Source: CANLBN01 sp050633525
Lineage (GTDB): Bacteria > Pseudomonadota > Gammaproteobacteria > Pseudomonadales > Cellvibrionaceae
DNA length: 64,000 bases
Direction of reading: 5' to 3'
NCBI GenBank assembly: GCA_050633525.1
Contig: JBOEGR010000018.1
Span: forward strand, 151,143 to 215,142
Positions 1-8,761 of the stretch are shown here, piece after piece. The position numbers and the translations under genes were made by a program. Each line of letters begins with the position of its first letter. The stretch's first letter is position 1. Below the pieces are notes generated by a model that saw only the letters and a list, made by a program, of their open reading frames with translations, was not told the origin of the DNA and ran no database searches.

Positions 1-838
1 CTTTATCAGTGGCACCTGTCGCCTCTGCGACAGCCGCTAATAAATTTTGAAACAAATCTATTTCGTAATTACTGTGGACACCTTGCATAATGGCAGCAAT
101 TCTTTCTAAACCCATACCTGTATCGACAGAGGGCTTGGGCAAAGCTTGCATGTCACCGCTAGCGCTGCGGTTAAACTGCATGAAAACCAAATTCCAGATT
201 TCTATAAAGCGATCACCGTCTTCTTCAGGAGAACCTGGCGGGCCACCCCAAATATCATCACCATGATCGTAAAAGATTTCGGTGCAGGGACCACACGGCC
301 CCGTATCGCCCATCGCCCAAAAATTATCAGATTGATACCTTATAGTTTTACCATCAACTCCCTTCTTATCCCCTATGCGAATAATTCGCTCTACGGGAAC
401 ACCGACTTGCTTTGCCCAAATATCGTAGGCTTCGTCATCATCTTCGTAAACAGTCACAGTTAATTTTTCACTAGGAATACCTAACCATTCTTTCGACGTT
501 AAAAATTCCCAAGCATAGACAATGGCGTCTTGTTTAAAGTAATCACCAAAACTAAAATTACCCAGCATCTCAAAGAACGTATGGTGGCGCGCGGTATAGC
601 CCACATTTTCTAGATCGTTGTGTTTACCACCAGCACGTACACAACGTTGAGATGTTGTTGCACGTGAATAATCCCGCGGATCACTACCCAAAAACACATC
701 TTTGAATTGAACCATGCCCGCATTTGTAAAAAGCAAGGTAGGGTCGTTCCCCGGTACTAGAGAGCTGCTCGGTAAACGTTTGTGCTGTTTAGTTTCAAAG
801 AACTTAAGAAAAGCATTGCGTAATTCAGCGCTTTTCAT
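1..838 (-). CDS. alaS: Alanyl-tRNA synthetase, N-terminal part (cut by window edge)
   Basis: This enzyme charges tRNA-Ala with alanine in the cytoplasm. The visible 279 residues are the class II catalytic domain. Seen in order are SSSLVPGNDPTLLFTNAGM, FKDVFLGSDPRDYSRATT, CVRAGGKHNDLENVG, ARHHTFFEMLGNFSFGDYF, and GDTGPCGPCTEIFYDHGD followed by GGPPGSPEEDGDR. The reading frame runs off at base 1, so the rest of the protein lies outside. I chose the ATG at 838 because MKSAELRNAFLKFF aligns with the usual AlaS N-terminus. An in-frame ATG at 866 would add nine residues, and neither has a strong ribosome binding site. In many gammaproteobacteria alaS follows recA-recX directly; here about 28 kb separates them. 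Confidence 0.97.
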   Translation of the reverse strand, partial: MKSAELRNAFLKFFETKQHKRLPSSSLVPGNDPTLLFTNAGMVQFKDVFLGSDPRDYSRATTSQRCVRAGGKHNDLENVGYTARHHTFFEMLGNFSFGDYFKQDAIVYAWEFLTSKEWLGIPSEKLTVTVYEDDDEAYDIWAKQVGVPVERIIRIGDKKGVDGKTIRYQSDNFWAMGDTGPCGPCTEIFYDHGDDIWGGPPGSPEEDGDRFIEIWNLVFMQFNRSASGDMQALPKPSVDTGMGLERIAAIMQGVHSNYEIDLFQNLLAAVAEATGATDK

Positions 839-936
839 AAAAGGGATTGAAGATGATACGGTCATAAGTTTAGGGCTTTTTAGTGGGCGTCAATATCTAA
901 TTGTTCGCGTAATGTGCTTGTAATGCTGTCGTAATG

Positions 937-966
937 ATAGTGTCGCTATCAATAGTGTCGTTATCA
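937..966. repeat. 15-bp tandem direct repeat in the hinT-alaS gap
   Basis: Two adjacent 15-bp copies, ATAGTGTCGCTATCA and ATAGTGTCGTTATCA, differ at one base. They lie about 100 bp upstream of alaS in the 231-bp gap after hinT. The gap shows no convincing open frame. The repeat might be an operator or a simple slippage duplication; no family could be assigned. Confidence 0.5.
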
Positions 967-1069
967 GTGGGCGGCGATTATAAACTACTGGGGCACCGTG
1001 AGGCTATTAGCAATCTATATAGCCGTAATAGAGAATAGGGAAAATAAGTGGTTTGATGCCAAAAAGAGG

Positions 1070-1414
1070 CTAAACCATGCCCTCTTTAAAGGTTTGACCT
1101 GCCAAGATGTGTAAATGTAAATGAAATACAGTCTGGCCAGCATTCGCGCCATTATTAACGATAACCCGAAACGCACCATCAACACCAAGCTGTCGAGCAA
1201 TATCACCAACGGATAACATAAGGTGTCCCAATAAAGCTTTATCTTCTGGCGTAGCATCCACGAGGCGTGGAATCGGTTTGCGAGGTATTACAAGTACATG
1301 TGTTGGCGCTTGAGGAGCAATATCTCGGATACAGATGCAGTGCTCATCTTCATATAAGATATCCGAAGGGATATCACCATTGATAATTCGAGAAAAAATA
1401 GTCTCTTCAGCCAT
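1070..1414 (-). CDS. hinT: HIT-family purine nucleoside phosphoramidase
   Basis: This 114-residue protein is a histidine triad hydrolase of the HinT branch. The family cleaves P-N bonds in adenosine phosphoramidates and aminoacyl-adenylates in the cytoplasm. The triad HLHLHI sits near residue 100, and the N-terminal ETIFSRIINGDIP is the usual HinT opening. The length matches the family. It lies on the same strand as alaS, 231 bp upstream of it. A link to aminoacyl-AMP clearance is plausible from family knowledge but not shown here. Confidence 0.93.
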   Translation of the reverse strand: MAEETIFSRIINGDIPSDILYEDEHCICIRDIAPQAPTHVLVIPRKPIPRLVDATPEDKALLGHLMLSVGDIARQLGVDGAFRVIVNNGANAGQTVFHLHLHILAGQTFKEGMV

Positions 1415-1525
1415 CGCTTTTACTTTGCCTTTTTAGTTATGGTCTGTTTTTTTATACCGTCACAGATATGTCTATTAATTCAGAAAGAAGTCGAAATAAT
1501 CTATTTTACTAATAGGAACCTTTGG

Positions 1526-1717
1526 TTAATCTCGCCAGTGCTCTTTTTCATCTTCTGATAAAGCCCGCGCTTCATTTTCCAACATCACCGGAATATCATC
1601 TCTAATGGGGTAGGCTAAACCACTTGCAACTGAAATCAGCTCTTGCTTGTCTCTATCAAACTTTAAAGGTGATTTGGTTACTGGACACACCAATAACTTG
1701 AGTAATTTTTTATCCAT
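1526..1717 (-). CDS. Trm112/YcaR-like small protein
   Basis: The 63-residue protein begins MDKKLLKLLVCPVTKSPL and contains LAYPIRDDIPVML, the signature of the Trm112 (UPF0434, YcaR) family. Eukaryotic members are small partners that activate methyltransferases; the bacterial role is poorly defined. Only one cysteine (LVCP) is present, so it is not the full zinc-binding form. The frame is open up to 1816, but that longer version would overlap the M23 peptidase gene and add 33 residues unlike the family. I therefore placed the start at 1717. It lies between the M23 peptidase and hinT, all on the minus strand. Confidence 0.85.
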   Translation of the reverse strand: MDKKLLKLLVCPVTKSPLKFDRDKQELISVASGLAYPIRDDIPVMLENEARALSEDEKEHWRD

Positions 1718-1790
1718 AATGTCTCTGCAATCTCGTTTTTTTAATCGATAATATGGCCAAACGGCTTTATTCGTAACAAATACAATATAT

Positions 1791-2612
1791 TTACCGCCTT
1801 TCTGGAGGGCTATCAAATAACAGTTGCGGGTCTAAGCGCTGCTCAAACCAATTCATCCTCCAATCAAGGTGGGGGCCTGTGGCACGACCTGTGGCGCCTA
1901 TCTCTGCAATCAATTGCCCCTGAGTCACCTCATCACCTTCTTTTACTAGTACTTTATGCAGGTGAATAAAGGTAGATGACACACCGTGCCCATGATCAAT
2001 GATCAATGTACCACCAGAGAAATACATATTATCATGCACTAAAGTCACTCTACCTGCGCTAGGAGCCACGACAGGAGACCCTTGTGGTGCCGCTATATCG
2101 ACGCCATAGTGAGGACGGCGAGGCTCGCCATTATAAACACGTCGACTACCATAGACACCGGAAATAATACCTTTTGCTGGCCAGATGAAGTCACTTAAAA
2201 AGTCTTGTCGCGTGGAATGAACTTTCCTAGCTGCTCTAGTCAGACGCCCTTCCTTACGTATACGCGTTAAAGCTTCTTCAGGAACTTGTACTGTGCGCTT
2301 AGGCACACCTTCTATTCTTTGCTCTCTATATTCGCGCTGCTTAACATTGAAAACGTATTTTCTTTCAAGGCCCGAAGGCATAATTTCAACAAGTGTCACT
2401 TTTGGAGAAACGTCCCTTCCTAAACCAATGGCAAAAAAGCCTTCGCTATTGACACGAACGTCTTTTTTAAAAAAGCGAATACGGTTTTCAGCTTGAGTTT
2501 GACCTATGATTAAACCGCCTTGAATCCAAGGACTATTAATCTCAAGTGCAAAAGAGGTATTCACTAAGAAGATGGAGCTAGATAGTAATAATATAATCAA
2601 TGTATTTTTCAT
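1791..2612 (-). CDS. Secreted M23-family peptidase (LytM domain)
   Basis: A 273-residue exported protein starting with a signal peptide (MKNTLIILLLSSSIFLVNTSFA). Residues from about 145 on form an M23 metallopeptidase domain with the zinc motifs HYGVD, FIHLH and GPHLDW, so the catalytic residues appear intact, unlike NlpD (62513-63424). Family members cleave peptidoglycan cross-bridges or stem peptides in the periplasm. The N-terminal half (WIQGGLIIGQT onward) resembles the beta-rich domain common in Gram-negative M23 proteins. It lies just downstream of the terminator that ends the adhesin operon, so it probably has its own promoter in the short gap at 2613-2652. Confidence 0.9.
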   Translation of the reverse strand: MKNTLIILLLSSSIFLVNTSFALEINSPWIQGGLIIGQTQAENRIRFFKKDVRVNSEGFFAIGLGRDVSPKVTLVEIMPSGLERKYVFNVKQREYREQRIEGVPKRTVQVPEEALTRIRKEGRLTRAARKVHSTRQDFLSDFIWPAKGIISGVYGSRRVYNGEPRRPHYGVDIAAPQGSPVVAPSAGRVTLVHDNMYFSGGTLIIDHGHGVSSTFIHLHKVLVKEGDEVTQGQLIAEIGATGRATGPHLDWRMNWFEQRLDPQLLFDSPPERR

Positions 2613-2652
2613 AGTCCCTATGATACTGAATACATCACCCGACGTCTAAACA

Positions 2653-2679
2653 AAAACGGCGGCACGAGGCCGCCGTTTT
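2653..2679 (-). terminator. Rho-independent terminator of the adhesin operon
   Basis: A perfect 11-bp stem (AAAACGGCGGC pairing with GCCGCCGTTTT) closes a 5-base loop. Read on the minus strand it ends in a T run and lies 17 bp after the adhesin stop codon. It is symmetric enough to work in both directions, but only minus-strand transcription reaches it here. Confidence 0.92.
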
Positions 2680-2696
2680 AAATTAGTTTAGTAAGC

Positions 2697-5600
2697 TTAA
2701 GGATCAACATTTAAATTATTCGTTAACAAATAATCAATCATCACTTGATTATCACTTGAACCCGCAAGTGCAGCCAAGTCAACACCTTCTAGTACGACTG
2801 TACCAGAACCACCTCCAGACGCAGCACCATTATCATCAATCTCGATAGTGGTATCAGTACCATCAGAACTAATTGTTAAATAGCTATCTAGTGAAGCTGC
2901 CGTCGCAGATTCGCCTGATAATAAGTCAGAGAAATCTAAAATATCGCCTCCAGCACCGGTAGTAAAGTCTGTAATGGTATCCGTTGAGCCATCTGCATCT
3001 CCCGTTTCAAAGCGGAAGGTATCACTACCTGTACCGCCTGATAGATTATCAGAGCCGGCTTTACCAAAGATAATATCATCACCGCCTAAGCCCGTGAGCG
3101 TGTCAGCACCTTCACTCCCACCAATAAAGTCATTTCCAGCCGTAGGTGCAGTATTCAAGTTCACCGTTGCTGTAAGGCTGGTTAAACCGTCAGTATCAGT
3201 AGCACTATATTCAATTTCACGTGGGTCAGTACCTAAAGTATCGACACTGCCCAACTGTACCTCATTCAATACTTCTTGGTATTGAGAGACATCAGCCGCA
3301 CCCGTCAAACTTAAAGTGCTTGTCGCGGCATCATAAGCATAACTAATACCGTAGCTATCAGCTAAAGCCTCTGTTGCATCAGACATGACCAGCTCATCAC
3401 TTGCTTGACCGCTCACAATCGAAACTGTCGCCGACGCAAGTTGAGTACCATCATCAGTAACAGTTAAACGAGGGTCTATATCCGACACGTTATATGTCAC
3501 GCTGTTGATTTCAACATTGAAAACAAAATCTTGTAAATCCCAGTCAGCACTACCGCCAGGCAAATCTTCAAAACCAATCGTCAATACATTTTCATCACCG
3601 GCGTCAATCCCCGAACGTGTATGTGAAAAGCCATCTGGATTAAGGTTTGAGTAAGAGGCATGGAATGTACTATTAAGCACGGTCCCAGCACCAATTGGGC
3701 TCTCTTCGGTACCTGCACTGTAATAAACTAAAACCGCTCCAGTGTCCGATGAAGTGGAAGGGTTGCCCGCACCATCTTCAAAACGAACGAAGCCTGTTCC
3801 TGACATCGAATCTTCAATTTCAGTCGGGTCAGATGAATAACCATTCTGAATCAAAAAGAAGCCTATCTCCCCTGGTGGAATATCGGTGAAGGATATTGAA
3901 TCACCATCGGGAACATCATTACTGTTTGCCCACAAAATATTGGCATCACTAATATTGCCGCTGGGGTCTATTAAGTAATAACCAATAGAGTTTGAAAAAC
4001 CAGCACTTTCAGATACAAAAGTTAATGTAACATTACTCGCTCTAACTAAAGTGAGATTACTATTATCTGTGCCATTGGCATCGCCAGGACCAGAAGCCGG
4101 AGTCAATGGAATATCATCACCGGTGAACTCTTGATCCAATGTTTCAGTTGAACTCGAGACAGAACCGTCTGTCGTGGTAATAACAGGGGCATCATTAACG
4201 GAAGTAACCGAGATGTCGAGATCAGCAGTAGTGCCATTATTGGTTGTATAAGTCACTGTAGGAACAGGGCCAAAATAATCAGCGGCTGGTGTAAAGGTGT
4301 AATCACCATCAGCCTCTATTTGTATCGTACCAACATCAGTAATAGTAGCCGTACTACCGGGGCTGTAACTAGTCGCATCTCCCGCGACCGTGAAACCTGT
4401 TACATCGGTTAATCCTGGCTCATCATTGGCAAGTACATTACCGGTCGCTTCAGTATCTTCTAAGGTCGTCGCTGTATCATCAGTGGGCAAAGGAAAGTCA
4501 TCAACAATCGAGATATCGAGATCGGCTGAAATACTATTCACATTGCCACTACCGTCTACATCAGACTGAACAGTATAAGTAAATGAATCATCGACGCTAG
4601 AGCCACCATCATTGGCTAAAGTCGGATTAAGCAAAGTATAGGTGTAGTCACCCGCTACATTGCTGCCAAAATCAGCGGTATAGAGTACTAAAGTACCCAA
4701 ATCAACCGTACCACCAGAACCATCTGGAGTAGTTGAGGTTACGGTAATAACACCGTTAGCGTCAGGTGTTACACCATTTACATCGATAATAACGTCGATA
4801 TCAGACAATCCGATATCGTTAGTAAAGACATTGCCTGTCACTGAGGTAGGAGCAGCGGGGTCGCCCTCTTCATTACCGCCAGGTAAACCAGACTCAAATA
4901 CTGTTTCGGAATCATCTGCTAGACTAGGTAAATCGGTATCAATAATAGTGCCCGAGCCACTGACGCTATCAACAGCAATATTATAAGTTTCTACCTGTTC
5001 ATTAAAGGTATCGTCATTTGCGGGAACACTGACTGTGAATGAACTTACACCAGTAGGGACAGTAACAGTACCAATAAGCGTACCGTCAGGAGCAGTGCTC
5101 GTAATTGATAAAGTAACGCCATCACTAAATACCAAAGTACCGTAATCAGTCGCAAAGAAATCTTCATTGGTCGGAGTAATAACAAAATCAAACACTTCGT
5201 CTACACCGGAAGTCGCTGATAGCGTTACCGTATGAACTAAACTGTCACCTTCTAAAGCTTCATCGGAAGATACACTTGCAATACCAACCGTATCGTTATC
5301 AATAATGGTTGTTGTCACTTGGTTTTGATCATGAGGTCCAAACCCTTCGATAGCGCCACTATCATTGATCACACTATCAACGGTGACAATAATAGTTTCA
5401 TTGCCTTCATCAAGTAGGTCATCTGTCGCAGTTACTGTAAATGTTGTTGAGCTGTTACCTGCTGTAATTTGCACACTGGCTGGAACAGTTCCGCCCGTCA
5501 CTCCATAATCAACACCTGAAGGTGCTGTATCAGGCGTAGCTGTACCTGTATAGGCTAACTGAACAGTGACCAATTCACCTGGGGGAACAACCAGAGGAGA

Positions 5601-8600
5601 TGCGCTAGCACTAGGGCCATCCATTAGCTCTACAGTATAAGTGACCGTACCTGCAGCCTCACCAATGGTGGGGGTCGATTGCGTAATACGCACATAGCCA
5701 ATGTCAGGAACAGAGACCACTTCTATTGATACGGTGTCTGTATCACTTAAAGGTACACCCGCACTATCCGTAGAAACTACTGTAAGAGTATCTGTACCAT
5801 TAAAGTTAAAATCACCTTGGTAAGTTAAGGTAGATAATGCTGCGTTGATCTGTGCTTCAGTACCACTTAAAGTCAAAGTATCACTATCGTTAGCACCAGC
5901 GCTGATTGTTGCACCGCCTGATAAATCGACATTCAGCACACCGTCATCAACACTCAATTGAGTCGTGGCCAAATTACCGTCGACATCTGTCACACTAATC
6001 GTATTGACACCACTAAAACTCAAGGGCGTATCTTCATCAACTGATTGAGCAGCAGGGACCGTATTAACGGGTGCATCATTGACTGGATCAACTGTGATCG
6101 TCAATGTGCCAGTATCACTTAAGGCACCATCCGTCACAGTGTAATCCACACTATCCGTGCCGTTAAAATCGGCCGGAGGGGTGTAGGTATAAGAGCCATC
6201 GGCCGCGATGGTAATACTGCCACCCGCTGTAGTGGGAAAGGTCCCCGCCACAACCGTTAAAGCATCACCATCCACATCGGTGTCATTGGCATCGAGATCG
6301 ATAGTCGATGTAAAGGGAGTATCCTCTGTCACCGTAATAGCATCATCAACCGCTACTGGCGCGTCATTCACTGGATCAACGGTAATAGTTAAGGTACCCA
6401 CATCACTCGCAATACCGTCTGTTACGGTGTAATCCACCGTATCCGTACCCGTAAAGTTAAGCGCTGGGGTGTAGGTATAGCTACCATCAGCGGCAATCAC
6501 GATTTCTCCACCTCCTGTAGTCGGGAATGTACCGGCCACAACGCTTAAGGCATCACCGTCTAGGTCAGTATCGTTGGCGTCCAGATCCACAACAGAGGTA
6601 AAGGGAGTGTCTTCTGTCACAGTAATCGCATCATCGACGGCCACGGGGGGATCATTCGCTGGATCCACTGTGATCGTCAGTGTGCCGGTATCACTTAAGG
6701 CACCATCCGTCACAGTGTAATCCACACTATCCGTGCCGTTAAAATCGGCCGGAGGGGTGTAGGTATAAGAGCCATCGGCGGCAATGGTAATACTGCCACC
6801 CGCTGTGGTTGGGAAGGTTCCCGCCACAACCGTTAAGGCATCGCCATCCACATCGGTGTCATTAGCATCGAGATCGATAGTCGATGTAAAGGGAGTATCC
6901 TCTGTCACCGTAATAGCATCATCAACCGCTACTGGCGCGTCATTCACTGGATCAACGGTAATAGTTAAGGTACCCACATCACTCGCAATACCGTCTGTTA
7001 CGGTGTAATCCACCGTATCCGTACCCGTAAAGTTAAGCGCTGGGGTGTAGGTATAGCTACCATCAGCGGCAATCACGATTTCTCCGCCACCGGTGGTTGG
7101 GAATGTCCCCGCCACAACACTTAATGCATCACCGTCTAGGTCAGTATCGTTGGCGTCCAGATCCACAACAGAGGTAAAGGGAGTGTCTTCTGTCACAGTA
7201 ATCGCATCATCGACGGCCACGGGGGGATCATTCGCTGGATCCACTGTGATCGTTAGTGTGCCAGTATCACTTAAGGCACCATCCGTCACAGTGTAATCAA
7301 CAGTATCAACACCGGTATAATTTAATGGCGGTGTATAACTATAAGAACCATCAGTCGCGATGGTAATACTGCCACCGGCGGTTGTTGGAAAAGTCCCCGC
7401 CACCACAGTTAAGGCATCGCCATCGACATCAGTGTCGTTGGCATCTAGATCTACTATCGAGGTAAAGGGAGTGTCTTCAGTAACCGTAATCGCGTCATCA
7501 ACTGCAACTGGTGCATCATTCACAGGGTCTACAGTGATACTTAAGGTGCCTGTATCACTCCCGCCATTTCCATCAACGACGGTATAGTCTACGGTATCAA
7601 TACCATTGAAATTAATCGGCGGTGTATAAGTGTAAGAGCCATCAGCTGCAACTGTAATACTGCCTCCTGCCGTAGTTGCAAACGTACCGGGAGTCACGCT
7701 TAAAGCATCGCCATCAATATCAGTATCGTTAGCATCTAAATCAATAGTAGATACTAGCGGGGTATCTTCTAATGTTGTTACCGCATCATCAACGGCAACG
7801 GGGTCATCATTGACACCGTTAATCGTTAAGGTCACTGTCGCCGGCTCACTGACGTTGCCATCATTATCGGTGGCAGTGTAAGTAAATGTCACTTGCTGGG
7901 CATCACCTTCGGACAAGGCGTCAAAATCTGACCCGGGATCAAAGGTATAGCTACCATCAGGATTGAAACTTAATGTCCCTAAGCTCGGCGAATCCCCTAA
8001 GGTATAACTGACAACCGTACCATCATCATCAGTCGCTGAAACACTGCCGTTAATAACGGTATTTTCATCAGCAGAGGCGGAAGAAGGCTGAGCAACCGGT
8101 GGGCGACTAGCGCCATTGAGTTGATTATTACTATCTAAATCACCCCCAAATTCATTGATGGGTATCTCATTGACAGCATTGAAAGTGGAGGTTTCAAAAC
8201 CACTAACAGGAAGTAAGCTATCACCTGTTCTTTGATAAAAGACAACATTAGATGAACTGCCATCCTCATTGTCTTGAGCGCCAGCCGCTGTAGCGGGTAA
8301 TAGATCCTCTAAGCTTTGCCCTTGAGCAATCGCTTGCTCCAAAGCTTCAACACTAATTACATCGCCTAGGGGGGCGACCTGCTCTAAGGAATCAGCTCGC
8401 TCAAAGAAAGCCTCAGTAAAAGGCAGCTGCTGGTTTTGCCCTAAAGTTAATGCCCCTTGGTCCCCCACCATGACAACTACAGCACTGTTATCGTGACTGC
8501 TAAGAATATCATTCAGGTAAATCTTAGTGCCCTGCTCAGCAACGACTTCTTCTCCAGAAGCACGTATCAGAGTGACGTCACCACGAGACTCTGCCACCTC

Positions 8601-8675
8601 GCCACGTACTTTTGTGAACATTTCTGGAATCGTTGAAGATACCGTACCCGAGAATGGAATGTTACCGTCGGCCAT
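2697..8675 (-). CDS. LapA-like RTX adhesin with retention module and tandem cadherin-like repeats
   Basis: This 1992-residue protein is a type I-secreted surface adhesin. The N-terminus (about 15-95) resembles the retention module of LapA-type proteins. TAAG at residues 129-132 matches the known LapG protease site. A cadherin/VCBS-like domain (about 195-290) precedes six 96-residue repeats (292-868) rich in DLDANDTD and VDYTVTDG motifs, typical of calcium-binding Ig-like domains. Calx-beta-like segments follow (about 1000-1240). The last 150 residues hold RTX repeats (GLGGDDIIFGKAGSDNLSGG) and a type I C-terminal secretion region. The start has a good Shine-Dalgarno (AAGAGG). It is the last gene of the operon with the exporter upstream and a terminator downstream. 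No lapD or lapG homologue is visible in this window. Confidence 0.93.
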   Translation of the reverse strand: MADGNIPFSGTVSSTIPEMFTKVRGEVAESRGDVTLIRASGEEVVAEQGTKIYLNDILSSHDNSAVVVMVGDQGALTLGQNQQLPFTEAFFERADSLEQVAPLGDVISVEALEQAIAQGQSLEDLLPATAAGAQDNEDGSSSNVVFYQRTGDSLLPVSGFETSTFNAVNEIPINEFGGDLDSNNQLNGASRPPVAQPSSASADENTVINGSVSATDDDGTVVSYTLGDSPSLGTLSFNPDGSYTFDPGSDFDALSEGDAQQVTFTYTATDNDGNVSEPATVTLTINGVNDDPVAVDDAVTTLEDTPLVSTIDLDANDTDIDGDALSVTPGTFATTAGGSITVAADGSYTYTPPINFNGIDTVDYTVVDGNGGSDTGTLSITVDPVNDAPVAVDDAITVTEDTPFTSIVDLDANDTDVDGDALTVVAGTFPTTAGGSITIATDGSYSYTPPLNYTGVDTVDYTVTDGALSDTGTLTITVDPANDPPVAVDDAITVTEDTPFTSVVDLDANDTDLDGDALSVVAGTFPTTGGGEIVIAADGSYTYTPALNFTGTDTVDYTVTDGIASDVGTLTITVDPVNDAPVAVDDAITVTEDTPFTSTIDLDANDTDVDGDALTVVAGTFPTTAGGSITIAADGSYTYTPPADFNGTDSVDYTVTDGALSDTGTLTITVDPANDPPVAVDDAITVTEDTPFTSVVDLDANDTDLDGDALSVVAGTFPTTGGGEIVIAADGSYTYTPALNFTGTDTVDYTVTDGIASDVGTLTITVDPVNDAPVAVDDAITVTEDTPFTSTIDLDANDTDVDGDALTVVAGTFPTTAGGSITIAADGSYTYTPPADFNGTDSVDYTVTDGALSDTGTLTITVDPVNDAPVNTVPAAQSVDEDTPLSFSGVNTISVTDVDGNLATTQLSVDDGVLNVDLSGGATISAGANDSDTLTLSGTEAQINAALSTLTYQGDFNFNGTDTLTVVSTDSAGVPLSDTDTVSIEVVSVPDIGYVRITQSTPTIGEAAGTVTYTVELMDGPSASASPLVVPPGELVTVQLAYTGTATPDTAPSGVDYGVTGGTVPASVQITAGNSSTTFTVTATDDLLDEGNETIIVTVDSVINDSGAIEGFGPHDQNQVTTTIIDNDTVGIASVSSDEALEGDSLVHTVTLSATSGVDEVFDFVITPTNEDFFATDYGTLVFSDGVTLSITSTAPDGTLIGTVTVPTGVSSFTVSVPANDDTFNEQVETYNIAVDSVSGSGTIIDTDLPSLADDSETVFESGLPGGNEEGDPAAPTSVTGNVFTNDIGLSDIDVIIDVNGVTPDANGVITVTSTTPDGSGGTVDLGTLVLYTADFGSNVAGDYTYTLLNPTLANDGGSSVDDSFTYTVQSDVDGSGNVNSISADLDISIVDDFPLPTDDTATTLEDTEATGNVLANDEPGLTDVTGFTVAGDATSYSPGSTATITDVGTIQIEADGDYTFTPAADYFGPVPTVTYTTNNGTTADLDISVTSVNDAPVITTTDGSVSSSTETLDQEFTGDDIPLTPASGPGDANGTDNSNLTLVRASNVTLTFVSESAGFSNSIGYYLIDPSGNISDANILWANSNDVPDGDSISFTDIPPGEIGFFLIQNGYSSDPTEIEDSMSGTGFVRFEDGAGNPSTSSDTGAVLVYYSAGTEESPIGAGTVLNSTFHASYSNLNPDGFSHTRSGIDAGDENVLTIGFEDLPGGSADWDLQDFVFNVEINSVTYNVSDIDPRLTVTDDGTQLASATVSIVSGQASDELVMSDATEALADSYGISYAYDAATSTLSLTGAADVSQYQEVLNEVQLGSVDTLGTDPREIEYSATDTDGLTSLTATVNLNTAPTAGNDFIGGSEGADTLTGLGGDDIIFGKAGSDNLSGGTGSDTFRFETGDADGSTDTITDFTTGAGGDILDFSDLLSGESATAASLDSYLTISSDGTDTTIEIDDNGAASGGGSGTVVLEGVDLAALAGSSDNQVMIDYLLTNNLNVDP
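6072..7802 (-). repeat. Six tandem 288-bp coding repeats with a nested 576-bp duplication
   Basis: Units start at adhesin residues 292, 389, 485, 581, 677 and 773, so the period is 96-97 residues (288-291 bp). Units 3+4 (residues 485-676) and 5+6 (677-868) are identical in protein except at the last junction. At DNA level they differ only at scattered silent sites, some in clusters (for example near 6210-6260 against 6786-6836, and 6510-6535 against 7086-7111). This indicates a recent two-unit duplication or ongoing gene conversion. Plus-strand open frames across this region recur at the same spacing and are shadows. Confidence 0.93.
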
Positions 8676-8761
8676 AACTACCTCTTAATGTTTAATAAGC
8701 CCTAGTCTTATTATTAGAAATAAAAAGCACAAGTACAAATACCGTTTTGCTATTAAACTGT

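Noticed and set aside
1015..1257. 80-codon minus-strand frame overlapping hinT
   Set aside because: It is out of frame with hinT, which has a clear HIT domain, and its product looks like a shifted reading.
6208..7587. Repeated plus-strand open frames of 67-75 codons within the adhesin
   Set aside because: They recur at the repeat period and are reverse-strand shadows of the tandem repeat, with no ribosome binding sites.
6072..7802. Tandem repeats as a CRISPR array
   Set aside because: The unit is 288 bp, fully coding and in frame, with no short repeat-spacer pattern.
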